DNA of 64,000 bases, from positions 1,181 to 65,180 of the forward strand of contig DCTT01000018.1 of assembly GCA_002329295.1 (NCBI GenBank). The letters run 5' to 3'. The notes beneath the pieces were generated by a model, which saw nothing but the letters and a program-made list of their open reading frames with translations, had not been told where the DNA came from and did not search any database. This document shows positions 1-7,749 of this stretch, piece after piece. Within the stretch, counting starts at the first letter, position 1. Each line of letters opens with the position of its first letter. A program made the translations under genes and the position numbers. Source of the stretch: Eubacteriaceae bacterium UBA1433 (GTDB lineage Bacteria; Bacillota; Clostridia; Eubacteriales; UBA1433).

Positions 1-213
1 TTCTGGAATGCTGTTGGAGGCGTGGTGCTGGGCGGTGTGATGTTGCCGGCAGATTATCCGCATTTGCTGCAAACAACTTTTTCAGGCAGCAATATCTTGC
101 TTTCGGGCGGAGCAAATCAAATAGAAGGCAGTGTAATTGTACTTGCTTTAAACTGTGTACTCTGTATTTTCTTTGGTTTGTTGGCACGAAAAAAGATAAA
201 AGGCAATAGATGA
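1..213 (+). CDS. CPBP family intramembrane protease, C-terminal fragment
   Basis: The reading frame is open from the first base of the window and ends at a TAA-type stop, so only the last 70 residues are present. They form two hydrophobic stretches separated by a segment with LLSGGANQIEGS, then a short basic tail (RKKIKGNR). The arrangement FWN....G..LP....FSG..LL.GG....EGS resembles the C-terminal end of type II CAAX/CPBP membrane proteins (glutamic-type intramembrane proteases and bacteriocin-immunity relatives). The catalytic motifs lie upstream and cannot be checked here. A U-tailed hairpin follows about 120 bases later. It could instead be another polytopic membrane protein; family assignment is moderate. 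Confidence 0.5.
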   Translation, partial: FWNAVGGVVLGGVMLPADYPHLLQTTFSGSNILLSGGANQIEGSVIVLALNCVLCIFFGLLARKKIKGNR

Positions 214-331
214 ATGAAAGTAGTATCTTTTTAAACAGAGTAAAAATAAAGTAGCAACCGCAATGTTTGCCGAACTTTGAAGAAAAACCAGAATCGTTGA
301 ATAAAGAGAATAATGCCAAAAGGTAAAACAC

Positions 332-366
332 AAAACAGCCGAGGAAAAAGGAATCCGGCTGTTTTT
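332..366 (+). terminator. Intrinsic terminator after the CPBP fragment
   Basis: AACAGCCG (334-341) pairs with CGGCTGTT (355-362) and is followed by a T run. It lies about 120 bases past the stop of the membrane protease fragment and is the likely end of that transcript. Confidence 0.75.
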
Positions 367-484
367 ATCAATAATCTGTAAAAAAAAATGAGTCGCACAT
401 AGAGTGTTTTTGTATTGCATCAAGTCTGCTCGGTTTTGCGATACATGATGATTATAAAAAGGTATTTTAAAGAAGTTAAAATCT

Positions 485-763
485 TTATTCGTTGTCTACA
501 GTGTTTAATTGATTGGTTATGGCCGGAGGCACATCATAAGAAACGGTGTCAGTACGATCCGTTAACAGATAGAGTAATAAGCCTGCCAAGCCACCCAGAA
601 GAAAAAGCAGTGCCACGCCAATGGCGGTAAAGCTTTTTATCCATTGAAAAATCAACGGGGAGTTGCTGTTTTGTTGAGGTTTTCGGCAAAGGCTGCAAGG
701 AGTGATAGGCATGTCAGAGGAATTTATTGTCGACAAAAATTCCTGAAAGGATTCTTTTTTCAT
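485..763 (-). CDS. Small single-span membrane protein, unknown function
   Basis: A 92-residue product with a CSLC pair near residues 23-26, a strongly hydrophobic segment at about residues 46-67 (FTAIGVALLFLLGGLAGLLL) and a polar C-terminal tail. The CxxC could be half of a zinc-ribbon, but only one pair is visible. I do not recognise a family. The start is ATG with only a weak purine-rich stretch (GTGAGAT) upstream. It lies alone, in the same orientation as the downstream nitroreductase but with a 235-base gap that contains that gene's terminator, so it is probably transcribed separately. It is supported by its protein-like composition and a clear membrane segment rather than by homology. 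Confidence 0.5.
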   Translation of the reverse strand: MKKESFQEFLSTINSSDMPITPCSLCRKPQQNSNSPLIFQWIKSFTAIGVALLFLLGGLAGLLLYLLTDRTDTVSYDVPPAITNQLNTVDNE

Positions 764-918
764 GATTTTTATCTCACTTTATAAGGTGTTTTTCGGGGGA
801 AACATCTATTATATATTGAAGTAGAGACCGGATTGTCTTGGAAAGGATAGTCGATTTTGCGCTGATTGTCCAGCGGAATTACAAAAATGGTGTTTTATGG
901 AATTTTTCAAAACACATC

Positions 919-950
919 AAAAAAGACGCCTGGAATTAAGGCGCTTTTAT
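919..950 (-). terminator. Terminator of the ferredoxin-nitroreductase gene
   Basis: Read on the minus strand, GCGCCT and AGGCGT flank a short AT-rich loop and are followed by a run of six T. It begins about 50 bases after the nitroreductase stop. Confidence 0.6.
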
Positions 951-998
951 GAACCGGATGTATTGAGAATACAATATCAGGATAAAGTTGTAAGGCAG

Positions 999-1775
999 TT
1001 AATCCATGACTTTCAGACGAGGATTGTTTCTATTCGGTGTGGACACATAACTGATATCGCTATGACCGACCAACAATACTCCGAGAATTTTGTTGCCTTG
1101 AGGAATGTTGAGATGAGTAGACATATGGCTGTTTTGGTTCGCAAGATTCATTAAAAAACCTGCCCAACAAGCGCCGATGCCATAAAGCGGTGCAGCGAGA
1201 TCAAAAATGGTCAAGGCAATAGATACATCTACAATAGCAGTGTAAAATTCCTCGGGGGCATAGGCTATAAGCACGGCAGGTGCTTTGCGAAAGAGAATAT
1301 CATTGTCTTTTTCATAGAATAAATTGGAAAAAAGTGCCATAGAAGCAACGCTGTCGGTAAGTTTATAGCTGTAGGCGACAAAATCTTGCAGCGCTTTGCC
1401 TGTAAGCAGAATATAACCGACGGCTTGTCGGTTTTTTCCGGTAGGTGCATAGCGCACCATGTCCATAATAGGAGCAATATCTTGTGCGGTAACGGATTTA
1501 TTTTTGAAAAGGCGCATGCTTCTTCGTTGACGAACGAGTAAGGGAAGTTGTTTTTGCAGCAATTCTTTATCAAAACGTTCTTCTTCAATCGGGCCGATTC
1601 CGCCTAAAGTAATTGCCTTTGCGGGGCAGACGGCAACACAATGACCGCAACGGATGCAGTCTACGTCTTTTGGAACCATTTTCCCTTCTTTTTCTCGAAT
1701 AATATTCGCCGTACAAACCTGGGCACACTTTTCGCATAAAATGCATCGTTCATGATCAATTTGTATTCTTTGCAT
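999..1775 (-). CDS. Nitroreductase with N-terminal 2x[4Fe-4S] ferredoxin domain
   Basis: This 258-residue protein starts with a bacterial ferredoxin module: two CxxCxxCxxxC clusters at C11/C14/C17/C21 and C40/C43/C46/C50, the second followed by P. A nitroreductase-fold FMN domain follows from about residue 80, beginning RRSMRLFKNKSV and containing the MVRYAPTGKNRQ cofactor-binding stretch. Fusions of this kind are common in anaerobes and are thought to pass electrons from ferredoxin clusters to FMN; the physiological acceptor is normally unknown. The ATG at 1775 is preceded by GGAGGTG with good spacing. It is divergent from the MBL-fold gene and ends in its own terminator, so it looks monocistronic. 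All eight cluster cysteines are present, so it should be intact. Confidence 0.9.
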   Translation of the reverse strand: MQRIQIDHERCILCEKCAQVCTANIIREKEGKMVPKDVDCIRCGHCVAVCPAKAITLGGIGPIEEERFDKELLQKQLPLLVRQRRSMRLFKNKSVTAQDIAPIMDMVRYAPTGKNRQAVGYILLTGKALQDFVAYSYKLTDSVASMALFSNLFYEKDNDILFRKAPAVLIAYAPEEFYTAIVDVSIALTIFDLAAPLYGIGACWAGFLMNLANQNSHMSTHLNIPQGNKILGVLLVGHSDISYVSTPNRNNPRLKVMD

Positions 1776-1898
1776 GAGACACCTCCATCATTCAGGTTCA
1801 TTTTCAAACCATTATACACGATAAAGGTAAAAAGAGGTGGCAAAAATAGTAAATTATAGATATAATGAATATGAAAACATGAAACACAGGAGGAAATT

Positions 1899-2537
1899 AT
1901 GAAAAATGTAACATGGTACGGGCAGGGTTCTTTGCGAATCATATCAGATGATAGATGTATTTACATTGATCCCCTTTGGATTGTGGAAGAGATGCATGAC
2001 GCAGACATAATTCTCATTACTCATTCGCACTTTGATCATTTGAGTGAAGATGATATAAAGAAGGTTATCAAAGAAGATACAGTGTTTGTAGCACCGCAAG
2101 ATTGTCTGAATCAGCTGAAAGCAGAATTTGATCATGAGATGATTGCCATTTTGCCCGGAGAAGAGATAGACGTGGAAGAGGTACATATTAAGGCGGTAGC
2201 AGCATACAACATTATAAAAACGCAAAATCATCCGAAAGAAAATAGTTGGGTAGGTTATGTAATAGACACCGATGACGGAAAATATTATTACACCGGAGAT
2301 ACGGAATTGATTCCTGAGATGGAAGGGTTGGATGTGGATGTGATTTTTGTGCCGTTAGGTCAAGTCTATACTATGAATACTGTCCAGCAAGCTGTAGATG
2401 CGGTAAAGGCATCCGGCGCTAAAAGGGCTGTACCTGTGCATTTTGGTAAATATGAAGGTACGGAAAAGGACGTGCAGACATTTCAAATGCTGCTTGGCGA
2501 TGCAGCTGAAATGGTGCTGTTACCGCGGGTACAATAA
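1899..2537 (+). CDS. MBL-fold metal-dependent hydrolase (UlaG/YtkL-like)
   Basis: A 212-residue metallo-beta-lactamase-fold protein. The HxHxDH metal motif is THSHFDHL at residues 41-48, the bridging Asp sits in YTGDTE (131-136), and a late His is H181 in VPVHFGKYE. These are the ligands expected for a two-metal site in the L-ascorbate-6-phosphate lactonase-like branch that includes UPF0173 proteins. The substrate cannot be told from sequence. The start is well set by AGGAGG eight bases before ATG at 1899. The gene ends 8 bases before rsmG and is very probably cotranscribed with it. Confidence 0.88.
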   Translation: MKNVTWYGQGSLRIISDDRCIYIDPLWIVEEMHDADIILITHSHFDHLSEDDIKKVIKEDTVFVAPQDCLNQLKAEFDHEMIAILPGEEIDVEEVHIKAVAAYNIIKTQNHPKENSWVGYVIDTDDGKYYYTGDTELIPEMEGLDVDVIFVPLGQVYTMNTVQQAVDAVKASGAKRAVPVHFGKYEGTEKDVQTFQMLLGDAAEMVLLPRVQ

Positions 2538-2545
2538 GGTGTTTT

Positions 2546-3244
2546 ATGGTAGAGTACCTGCTTAAAGAATTAAAAAAAATGCAAATCGAACTATCTTACG
2601 ATAAAGCGCAGCTTTTGCTGCGCTTTATGCAGCTTGTGCTTACAGAAAACGAAAAATATAATTTGACGGCAATTAAAGAACCCAAAGAATTTATGATTAA
2701 ACATTTTATAGACAGCCTATCCCTGTTGCCGTCTTTAGATCAAAAGAAACCTTCTAAATTGGCGGATGTGGGTAGTGGAGCGGGGTTTCCCGGGATACCC
2801 TTGGCGGTGGCTAATGAAAAAAATCACTATACACTCATAGAAGCCACGAAAAAAAAGACGGATTTTCTTACGATGGCAACAGAGGAATTGGCGTTGAGCA
2901 ATGTAAAAATTATTCAAGGCAGAGCCGAAGAGTTAGGCAGAGAGGAAGCGCATCGGGAAGGTTATGATATCGTGGTTGCCCGAGCTGTTGCACCGCTGCC
3001 TATTTTACTTGAACTGTGCGCACCGTTGTTGGCGGTGGGAGGAACGCTTCTTGCTATGAAAGGCAACGTAATAGAAGAAGCCTCAACGGCTATGAATCTA
3101 TTGGGGCTGAAAACAGAAAAAAACTATGCTTTTTCATTGCCGGAAGCACAAGGAGAGCGCAGGATACTGGTGTTGCGAAAAGAACGACATACGCCGTCAA
3201 AATATCCTCGCAGTTATGGGCAAATGAAGAAAAAACCGTTATGA
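2546..3244 (+). CDS. rsmG: 16S rRNA (guanine527-N7)-methyltransferase RsmG
   Basis: A 232-residue class I SAM-dependent methyltransferase that modifies G527 of 16S rRNA. The family signature YNLTAI is at residues 38-43, HFIDSL at 53-58, and the SAM-binding glycine loop VGSGAGFPG at 75-83; the later segment VVARAVAPL matches the family's motif IV region. Length is close to the usual 210-240. The start ATG follows AAGGTG and lies 8 bases after the MBL-fold gene. In many Firmicutes rsmG neighbours mnmG and parA/parB near the origin; none is present here, so the locus has been rearranged. Confidence 0.95.
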   Translation: MVEYLLKELKKMQIELSYDKAQLLLRFMQLVLTENEKYNLTAIKEPKEFMIKHFIDSLSLLPSLDQKKPSKLADVGSGAGFPGIPLAVANEKNHYTLIEATKKKTDFLTMATEELALSNVKIIQGRAEELGREEAHREGYDIVVARAVAPLPILLELCAPLLAVGGTLLAMKGNVIEEASTAMNLLGLKTEKNYAFSLPEAQGERRILVLRKERHTPSKYPRSYGQMKKKPL

Positions 3245-4146
3245 AAAAACAAAAGGAAATTTTTTGAAAGAATTTCTTGTTTATGTTTTCACAATCGGCA
3301 AATGTGTCGAAAGAGAAAGCGGATGTGGTTAGCGGAAAAGAAGATATTTTATTGGCAATAGCGCCTTTTTTCTGGAAGAATATTACGTCCATGTTATATA
3401 GGTAACTTGTTGCAAGACAACAATCCCGCAGATGATACAAACCGATGCGGAAGGAGCGAACCACATTATTTGTCAAATATAGAACGTTGCATTTGCAGCG
3501 AAAATAAAAGAAACCGAAGTTTTCGGTTTCTTTTATTTTCCGTTGATTTTATCATAGTCAAAAAAGGAAAACAGGTCAAGCAAAACACAGAAATAAGCGT
3601 ATTTCCTCGCATAACAATAGCAATGACAAACAAGGAGATTGTAAATGGAATAAAAATTTGCTAAAATTTAAGTATACTAATATTCTATCAGCATAAAACA
3701 TTGATCCGACAAAACAGCCAGAATCCTTGTTCTTTTGTGAGCAAGGATGAAAACTGCAACAATTAGTGTAGGAGCTGTGAGTTGTTATTCAGGTACTATG
3801 TTTTCAAAAATAGGCAATGATGTAAGGGTGGTTATAAGAATTATATAAGTGATACTAACGGCAAAAAATTCAGAATATCTTGTCATATGGTCTGTAGCGA
3901 TATGACAATCATCGGATAGGAAAAAATTCATCCATAATAATAGCGGAAGAAATATCATCTGTCATATTTTTTTGTCTACAACATTTGCGTAGATGGAGAA
4001 GTGCAGGTGAAGGGTACATAATAATCCTACAGAGGAAAAGGCAGTAGCGAATAGGGTTTCAGAGCTTTTGCAAAGTATTCAATGCGAAAATTGGTACGAG
4101 TAGTTAATAAATACAGAGAATAGATAGACAAGAAAAGGAGAAAAAA
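3245..4146. other. 900-bp gene-poor region with several hairpins
   Basis: No convincing gene is seen on either strand; short frames here lack ribosome sites and family resemblance. The region does contain structure: a 19-bp perfect hairpin (3500-3540), a second inverted repeat ATCCTTGTTC/GAGCAAGGAT (3723-3748, one G-T wobble) and a third, TTGTCATAT/ATATGACAA (3880-3908). Only the first has the context of a terminator. No consensus promoter for the downstream CoA-transferase stands out. It may hold untranslated RNA or decayed genes. Confidence 0.5.
3500..3540. terminator. Long perfect hairpin, probable bidirectional terminator
   Basis: Two 19-base arms pair perfectly around a 3-base loop (GTT). 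The stem centre is ACCGAA/TTCGGT and the flanks are A-rich on the left and T-rich on the right, so it can work as a terminator in either direction. It is 255 bases past rsmG. Confidence 0.7.
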
Positions 4147-5457
4147 ATGAGCTGGAAAGCAGACTACGAAAAGAAAAAAATGACCGCAGAAGAAGCAGCA
4201 AAATTAATTCAATCCGGAGACAGAATCTGGGCAACATTGGGTGTCAGCACCCCCTATGTGCTTTTGGAAGCGATTGGAGAAAGGCGAAAGGAGCTTCAGG
4301 ATGTAACGCTGTATGTGCATTCGATGATGAAGCCGCTGAGTTGGTTGGACGCTGAGTCCGAGGAGCATATTCACGTGATTTCGGGTTTTATCGGTCCGGG
4401 AGAGCGCGCTGCAGAAAAAAAAGGTTGGAAAGCGGACACGCTTGCCTATCAACTTTATCGGCAAGATGAGGTGATGCTGCGAGTGGTAAAGGCCAATGTG
4501 GGGCTCTTGCAACTGACACCGCCGGATGAAAAAGGATATTGCTATTTGGGATGTTCTGCTCTGGGCGTAAAAGAGGTATTGGAAACGGCAAATTTGGTTA
4601 TCGGGCAAATCAACAGCTACAATCCTGCAATTTGCACCGAAGATTTGTGCGTACACGTCAGCCAATTAGATGCTGTGGTAGAAGCGGACGAACCCTTGCC
4701 TTTGTTGGGAAGTGCAAAACCCGATGAAACGGACAAGAAAGTAGCGGCTCATATTGTGGAGCTGGTACCTGACGGGGCTACGCTGCAAATCGGCGTAGGG
4801 AGTATTTCAAACGCGGTGGGCTACTATTTGGAACATCATAAAGATTTGGGGATTCATACCGAATTATACACGGACTCAATGATGTATTTGACAAAAAAAG
4901 GTGCGGTAAATCATTCTAAAAAGGTGCTTTACCCCGGAAAAGCAGTTATGGGATTGGCAGGGGGAAGCAAAGAAATGTATGAATTTTTAAATAATAATCC
5001 GACCATTATCAACAAAAATATTGAGTGGGTCAACGATCCCAAGGTCATTGCTCAAAACAACAATATGATATCAATCAATGCCTGTATTGGTATCGACTTG
5101 TTGGGTCAGGTATCTAGCGAATCTTTCGGTTTTCGACAATATTCCGGAAGCGGCGGTCAGTTGGATTTTGTTCGCGGAGCGCAAAAATCTCCCGGCGGAA
5201 AGAGTTTTTTGGCAATGCGGTCTACGGTGGAAAAAAAGGACGGTACGGTTTTATCCAAAATCACGCTGACGCATCCGATCGGCAGTGCCATTACGGTGCC
5301 GAGAACGGATGTGGAGTATGTATGTACGGAATACGGCGTTGTCAATCTTCAAAATCAAAGCATTGACTATCGTGCACGCGCATTGATTTCCATTGCCCAT
5401 CCGGATTTTCGTGATTCGCTCACTTTTGAGGCGAAAAAAGCAGGAATTCTCCATTAA
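4147..5457 (+). CDS. Acetyl-CoA hydrolase/transferase family CoA-transferase (butyrate/4-hydroxybutyrate type)
   Basis: A 436-residue protein of the Cat1/AbfT class that moves CoA between acyl-CoA and acetate or a related acid. The N-terminal domain ends with a GVGSISNAV glycine loop (216-224). E239 in LGIHTELYTD sits where the catalytic glutamate of 4-hydroxybutyrate CoA-transferase (E238, from memory) is expected. The C-terminal domain carries GSGGQLDFVRGA and the TEYGVVNL motif. The start is fixed by AAAAGGAG before ATG. It stands alone, with a large untranslated region in front and a terminator and long inverted repeat behind. A paralogue of nearly equal length lies at 47351-48658. Substrate is inferred only to class level; butyrate-producing or amino-acid-fermenting metabolism would fit. 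Confidence 0.88.
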   Translation: MSWKADYEKKKMTAEEAAKLIQSGDRIWATLGVSTPYVLLEAIGERRKELQDVTLYVHSMMKPLSWLDAESEEHIHVISGFIGPGERAAEKKGWKADTLAYQLYRQDEVMLRVVKANVGLLQLTPPDEKGYCYLGCSALGVKEVLETANLVIGQINSYNPAICTEDLCVHVSQLDAVVEADEPLPLLGSAKPDETDKKVAAHIVELVPDGATLQIGVGSISNAVGYYLEHHKDLGIHTELYTDSMMYLTKKGAVNHSKKVLYPGKAVMGLAGGSKEMYEFLNNNPTIINKNIEWVNDPKVIAQNNNMISINACIGIDLLGQVSSESFGFRQYSGSGGQLDFVRGAQKSPGGKSFLAMRSTVEKKDGTVLSKITLTHPIGSAITVPRTDVEYVCTEYGVVNLQNQSIDYRARALISIAHPDFRDSLTFEAKKAGILH

Positions 5458-5510
5458 AAACAGTTTTAAATAATTGTCTCGTGAGAAATTATCTGTAAAA
5501 TCTGTACTCT

Positions 5511-5632
5511 TGCGAAAATATCAGCGCACAACACAAAAAATGACGGTTTAGCAGTATCGTTATCGAAATGATTTCGTACAAAATCTCTGATGGCGGGCAT
5601 TTTTTGATCGGGTTGTGCGCTGATATTTCGCA
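5511..5632. repeat. 122-bp nested inverted repeat (long hairpin element)
   Basis: The outer arms are TGCGAAAATATCAGCGCACA at 5511-5530 (continuing AC to 5532) and its reverse complement at 5612-5632, differing by one bulged A. Inside these, CAAAAAATG pairs with CATTTTTTG, and at the tip CGAAAT pairs with ATTTCG. The element therefore folds as an interrupted stem of some 30 paired positions with a secondary apical hairpin. It is far longer than an ordinary terminator. It could be a miniature transposable element remnant, a structured RNA or a processing site; no second copy was noticed in this window. Confidence 0.7.
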
Positions 5633-5633
5633 T

Positions 5634-5670
5634 AAAAAAGCACCTATGCTTTTTAGCGTCGGCGCTTTTT
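5634..5670 (+). terminator. Terminator downstream of the CoA-transferase
   Basis: AAAAAGCACC pairs with GGCGCTTTTT with one A-C mismatch, giving a stem ending in a T run. It directly follows the long inverted repeat and probably ends the CoA-transferase transcript. Confidence 0.55.
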
Positions 5671-5893
5671 ATATGGAGATTTTGTTTAAAACTTGCCTTG
5701 AGTTTGTGGCAATGGTATGAAATTATATCTCCACGGTACGCTTAGCGAAGTGGATAAGAAAAAAGCAGGAACGCGAATTACCGGATGATGGCTGCGACAG
5801 CTTCTTCCCTTGTAATAATGTATATATTTTTTTCAACAAAAACCAACTTATTATTTTGCTGAAATATCGAAACGGAATGTAAAGTTGAAAAAC

Positions 5894-5922
5894 TTGACAC
5901 CTGCAACAGAAAATGGTATACT
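5894..5922 (+). promoter_or_regulatory. Consensus sigma-A promoter
   Basis: TTGACA (5894-5899), a 17-base spacer and TATACT (5917-5922). One of the best promoter matches in the window. The expected start site is near 5929, about 180 bases before the ATG of the next recognisable gene and almost on top of an ATG at 5931. Confidence 0.85.
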
Positions 5923-5930
5923 ATATTTAA

Positions 5931-6065
5931 ATGAATCATAACACATATATTGCAGCAGAGATAAAGAACAATGAGGTGCGGGCTCTTAGTTCCGGCACAA
6001 AGCTTTATCGCACCACAATGCGTACAAAACGTTTTGGGGTGTTTTTATTTGACGAACATTTATAA
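5931..6065 (+). CDS. Possible leaderless 44-residue ORF in a structured leader
   Basis: An ATG at 5931, only 8 bases past the -10 box, opens a frame of 44 codons ending in TAA at 6063-6065. The product is MNHNTYIAAEI... ending FLFDEHL, with a basic centre (RTTMRTKRF). No ribosome site fits between promoter and ATG, so translation would have to be leaderless. The same DNA folds as RNA: GGTGCG (about 5973-5978) with CGCACC (about 6009-6014), and alternatively CACC with the GGGGTG that precedes a T run near 6045. It may be a small gene, a regulatory leader, or both. I recognise neither a protein family nor a known riboswitch class. Confidence 0.3.
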   Translation: MNHNTYIAAEIKNNEVRALSSGTKLYRTTMRTKRFGVFLFDEHL

Positions 6066-6112
6066 TGTAACCACAATAAAAGAGGGGATGCATTGAGAGG
6101 GGGGTGAGTGGA

Positions 6113-6496
6113 ATGAACAAAATCGTTGAAGTTGTTATGACAAACGAGCAAGAACAGCAATTTTTGAGACAAGCGGAAAAAAGAGGAGTATCGTTGCAAG
6201 AATATTTTGTTCTTCTTGCACAAAAAGATCGGCTGAGATTGAGAAGAAAGCGTGACAAATATCGCATCAATTACGGAAGAGGCGTTGAGAAAGCACGGAT
6301 TTCCACGCTTGAAAAGGCGATGCAAAAAGCAGATGTTTTTGCGGCGCGTACAGGAAAAACCATCAGCATCGAAAAAAACAACGTGCCCGTGGCTTTTCGC
6401 CAATGGTGCAAAGGCAGTAAAGGGCTTGACAAAGTAAAAGATCCAATCGTTTTCGGAAACAGAGGATATTACGCTGATTGGGTTGTGTTGGAATAG
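6113..6496 (+). CDS. Hypothetical small basic protein
   Basis: A 127-residue product if translation starts at ATG 6113 (a GTG at 6104 would add three residues). The ATG is preferred because the G-rich stretch at about 6094-6104 lies eight bases before it. The first 45 residues (MNKIVEVVMTNEQEQQF, then a helix-rich stretch) could form a ribbon-helix-helix-like DNA-binding fold, and residues 47-60 are very basic (RLRRKRDKYRINYG). The C-terminal part, ending NRGYYADWVVLE, has no recognised motif. It is transcribed from the consensus promoter at 5894 through a long leader and stands alone. A DNA- or RNA-binding role is an inference from composition only. Confidence 0.5.
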   Translation: MNKIVEVVMTNEQEQQFLRQAEKRGVSLQEYFVLLAQKDRLRLRRKRDKYRINYGRGVEKARISTLEKAMQKADVFAARTGKTISIEKNNVPVAFRQWCKGSKGLDKVKDPIVFGNRGYYADWVVLE

Positions 6497-6528
6497 TGAA
6501 ATGCTGAAAAAAGCGTTTTGGTTTTTTT
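6497..6528 (+). terminator. Possible terminator after the small basic protein
   Basis: AATGCT and AGCGTT flank a short A-rich loop (one G-U pair) and are followed by GG and a run of seven T. It is a weak stem but starts immediately after the stop codon. Confidence 0.4.
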
Positions 6529-6658
6529 CGATTTCCTTTGAATGTATTCTGAATCAGCTGTTTGATGTACGAAAAATCACCAGAAGCAGGGTCGCATTTG
6601 TGCAAATTTCATTGTGGAATCAGTTTTTAAATAGTTGAGCAAGCAGCGAGGAATTATA

Positions 6659-6687
6659 TTGAAATTGTATACAAATCTTATTATAAT
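6659..6687 (+). promoter_or_regulatory. Nitrilase promoter with TTGTATACAA palindrome in the spacer
   Basis: TTGAAA (6659-6664), a 17-base spacer and TATAAT (6682-6687). The spacer contains the perfect 10-base palindrome TTGTATACAA at 6665-6674, directly after the -35 box. This matches the TNGTNNNACNA form bound by FCD-type GntR regulators, so repression by such a regulator is plausible; none is encoded nearby. Confidence 0.7.
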
Positions 6688-6756
6688 ATTTTAAATGAAC
6701 GGCAATTGGTGAGAAGTAATTATTGAATATAAATATTATTAAAGGAGAAAAATATT

Positions 6757-7749
6757 ATGTCTACAAAATATCCGGTATTTAAAGCAGCAGCTGTGAGGGC
6801 AACACCAGTGATCCTGGACAGAGATGCTACCATTGAGAAATCTTGCAAATTCATTAAAGAAGCCGCGGACAATGGGGCGAAACTCGTTGCATTCCCAGAA
6901 GGCTATATCCCAGGATATCCTGCGTGGTTTTACACCCGCAACCTCTTTGATATTGGACCATGGTATCACAGATTGTATCAAAACTCCGTAGAAATCCCAA
7001 GTCCAGCAATACAGAGGTTGAGCCAGTGTGCGAAGGAAAATGAGGTTTACGTTTGTACGTCTATTACTGAAAAGGATGGCGGCTCTCTCTATCTTGCACA
7101 GATTTGGTTTGATCCTAAGGGCAACTTGATTGGCAAGCACCGTAAGATGAGATGCTCCAGTGGCGAAAGGCTTATTTGGGGAGACGGAGAAGGTTCTATG
7201 TTTCCTGTAATGGACACTGAAATTGGACGCCTCGGCGGATTGCTTTGCTGGGAACATCTCGTGCCTTCCAATCTGGCTGTTATGAACGGATTGAATGAGC
7301 AAGTGCATGTTGCAAGCTGGCCCAACTGTGATGTGTTGCCTAATGACACTGAAATCGCAAGCAGATATTATGCGATGTCAACTCAAACGTTTGTTCTTCA
7401 ATGTGCATCATTTCTGACGGATGAAGCAAAGAAAGAGTTCTTTGTAAATCAAGAAACAATTGACTTTATTTCAAGTTTCCCCTATTGCGATACCTGCATT
7501 TATGATCCAAACGGTGTTGTTATCAGTAATGTCGTGTCAGGACCAAATGAAGGGATTGCATATGCTGATATTGACATCAGTAAAATCATTAATTCAAAGT
7601 ACATGATTGACCCTGCAGGACATTATGCAAACAAGTATATTTCGGTCAATCTTTATACGGGCGAAAATCCGTTCCTTAAAAAACTTGGAGGAGATGGCAA
7701 ACAAAATACTATTTCCTATGAGGAAATTAATGCAGTAGAAGAACTGTAA
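6757..7749 (+). CDS. Nitrilase (carbon-nitrogen hydrolase family)
   Basis: A 330-residue enzyme of the nitrilase branch of the C-N hydrolase superfamily, which hydrolyses organic nitriles to carboxylic acids and ammonia. The Glu-Lys-Cys triad is visible: E48 in AFPEGYIPGYP, K130 in GKHRKM and C164 in GLLCWEHLVP. The CWEHLVP motif and the GYP segment are typical of true aliphatic or arylacetonitrilases and cyanide-hydratase relatives rather than amidases or biotinidases. The start follows AAAGGAG. The gene is monocistronic, with its own promoter and no nearby aldoxime dehydratase, acetyltransferase or radical-SAM partner of the kind seen in Nit1 clusters. The natural substrate is unknown. Confidence 0.9.
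   Translation: MSTKYPVFKAAAVRATPVILDRDATIEKSCKFIKEAADNGAKLVAFPEGYIPGYPAWFYTRNLFDIGPWYHRLYQNSVEIPSPAIQRLSQCAKENEVYVCTSITEKDGGSLYLAQIWFDPKGNLIGKHRKMRCSSGERLIWGDGEGSMFPVMDTEIGRLGGLLCWEHLVPSNLAVMNGLNEQVHVASWPNCDVLPNDTEIASRYYAMSTQTFVLQCASFLTDEAKKEFFVNQETIDFISSFPYCDTCIYDPNGVVISNVVSGPNEGIAYADIDISKIINSKYMIDPAGHYANKYISVNLYTGENPFLKKLGGDGKQNTISYEEINAVEEL

Larger units (their letters stand above)
5458..5893. other. Intergenic region with long inverted repeat and terminator
   Basis: No gene is seen. The stretch holds a 122-bp nested inverted repeat (5511-5632), a terminator-like hairpin directly after it (5634-5670) and AT-rich DNA leading to the consensus promoter at 5894. Confidence 0.5.

Noticed and set aside
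897..1154. 85-codon plus-strand frame starting MEFFKTHQKRRLELRRF
   Set aside because: Its first part spans the minus-strand terminator and the rest is antisense to the ferredoxin-nitroreductase; there is no ribosome site.
3282..3404. About 40-codon frame after rsmG (MFSQSANVSKEKADVV...)
   Set aside because: No ribosome site, no family match, and it lies in a region without other coding signs.
3407..3664. 85-codon plus-strand frame
   Set aside because: It reads straight through the 41-bp hairpin and has no ribosome site or recognisable composition.
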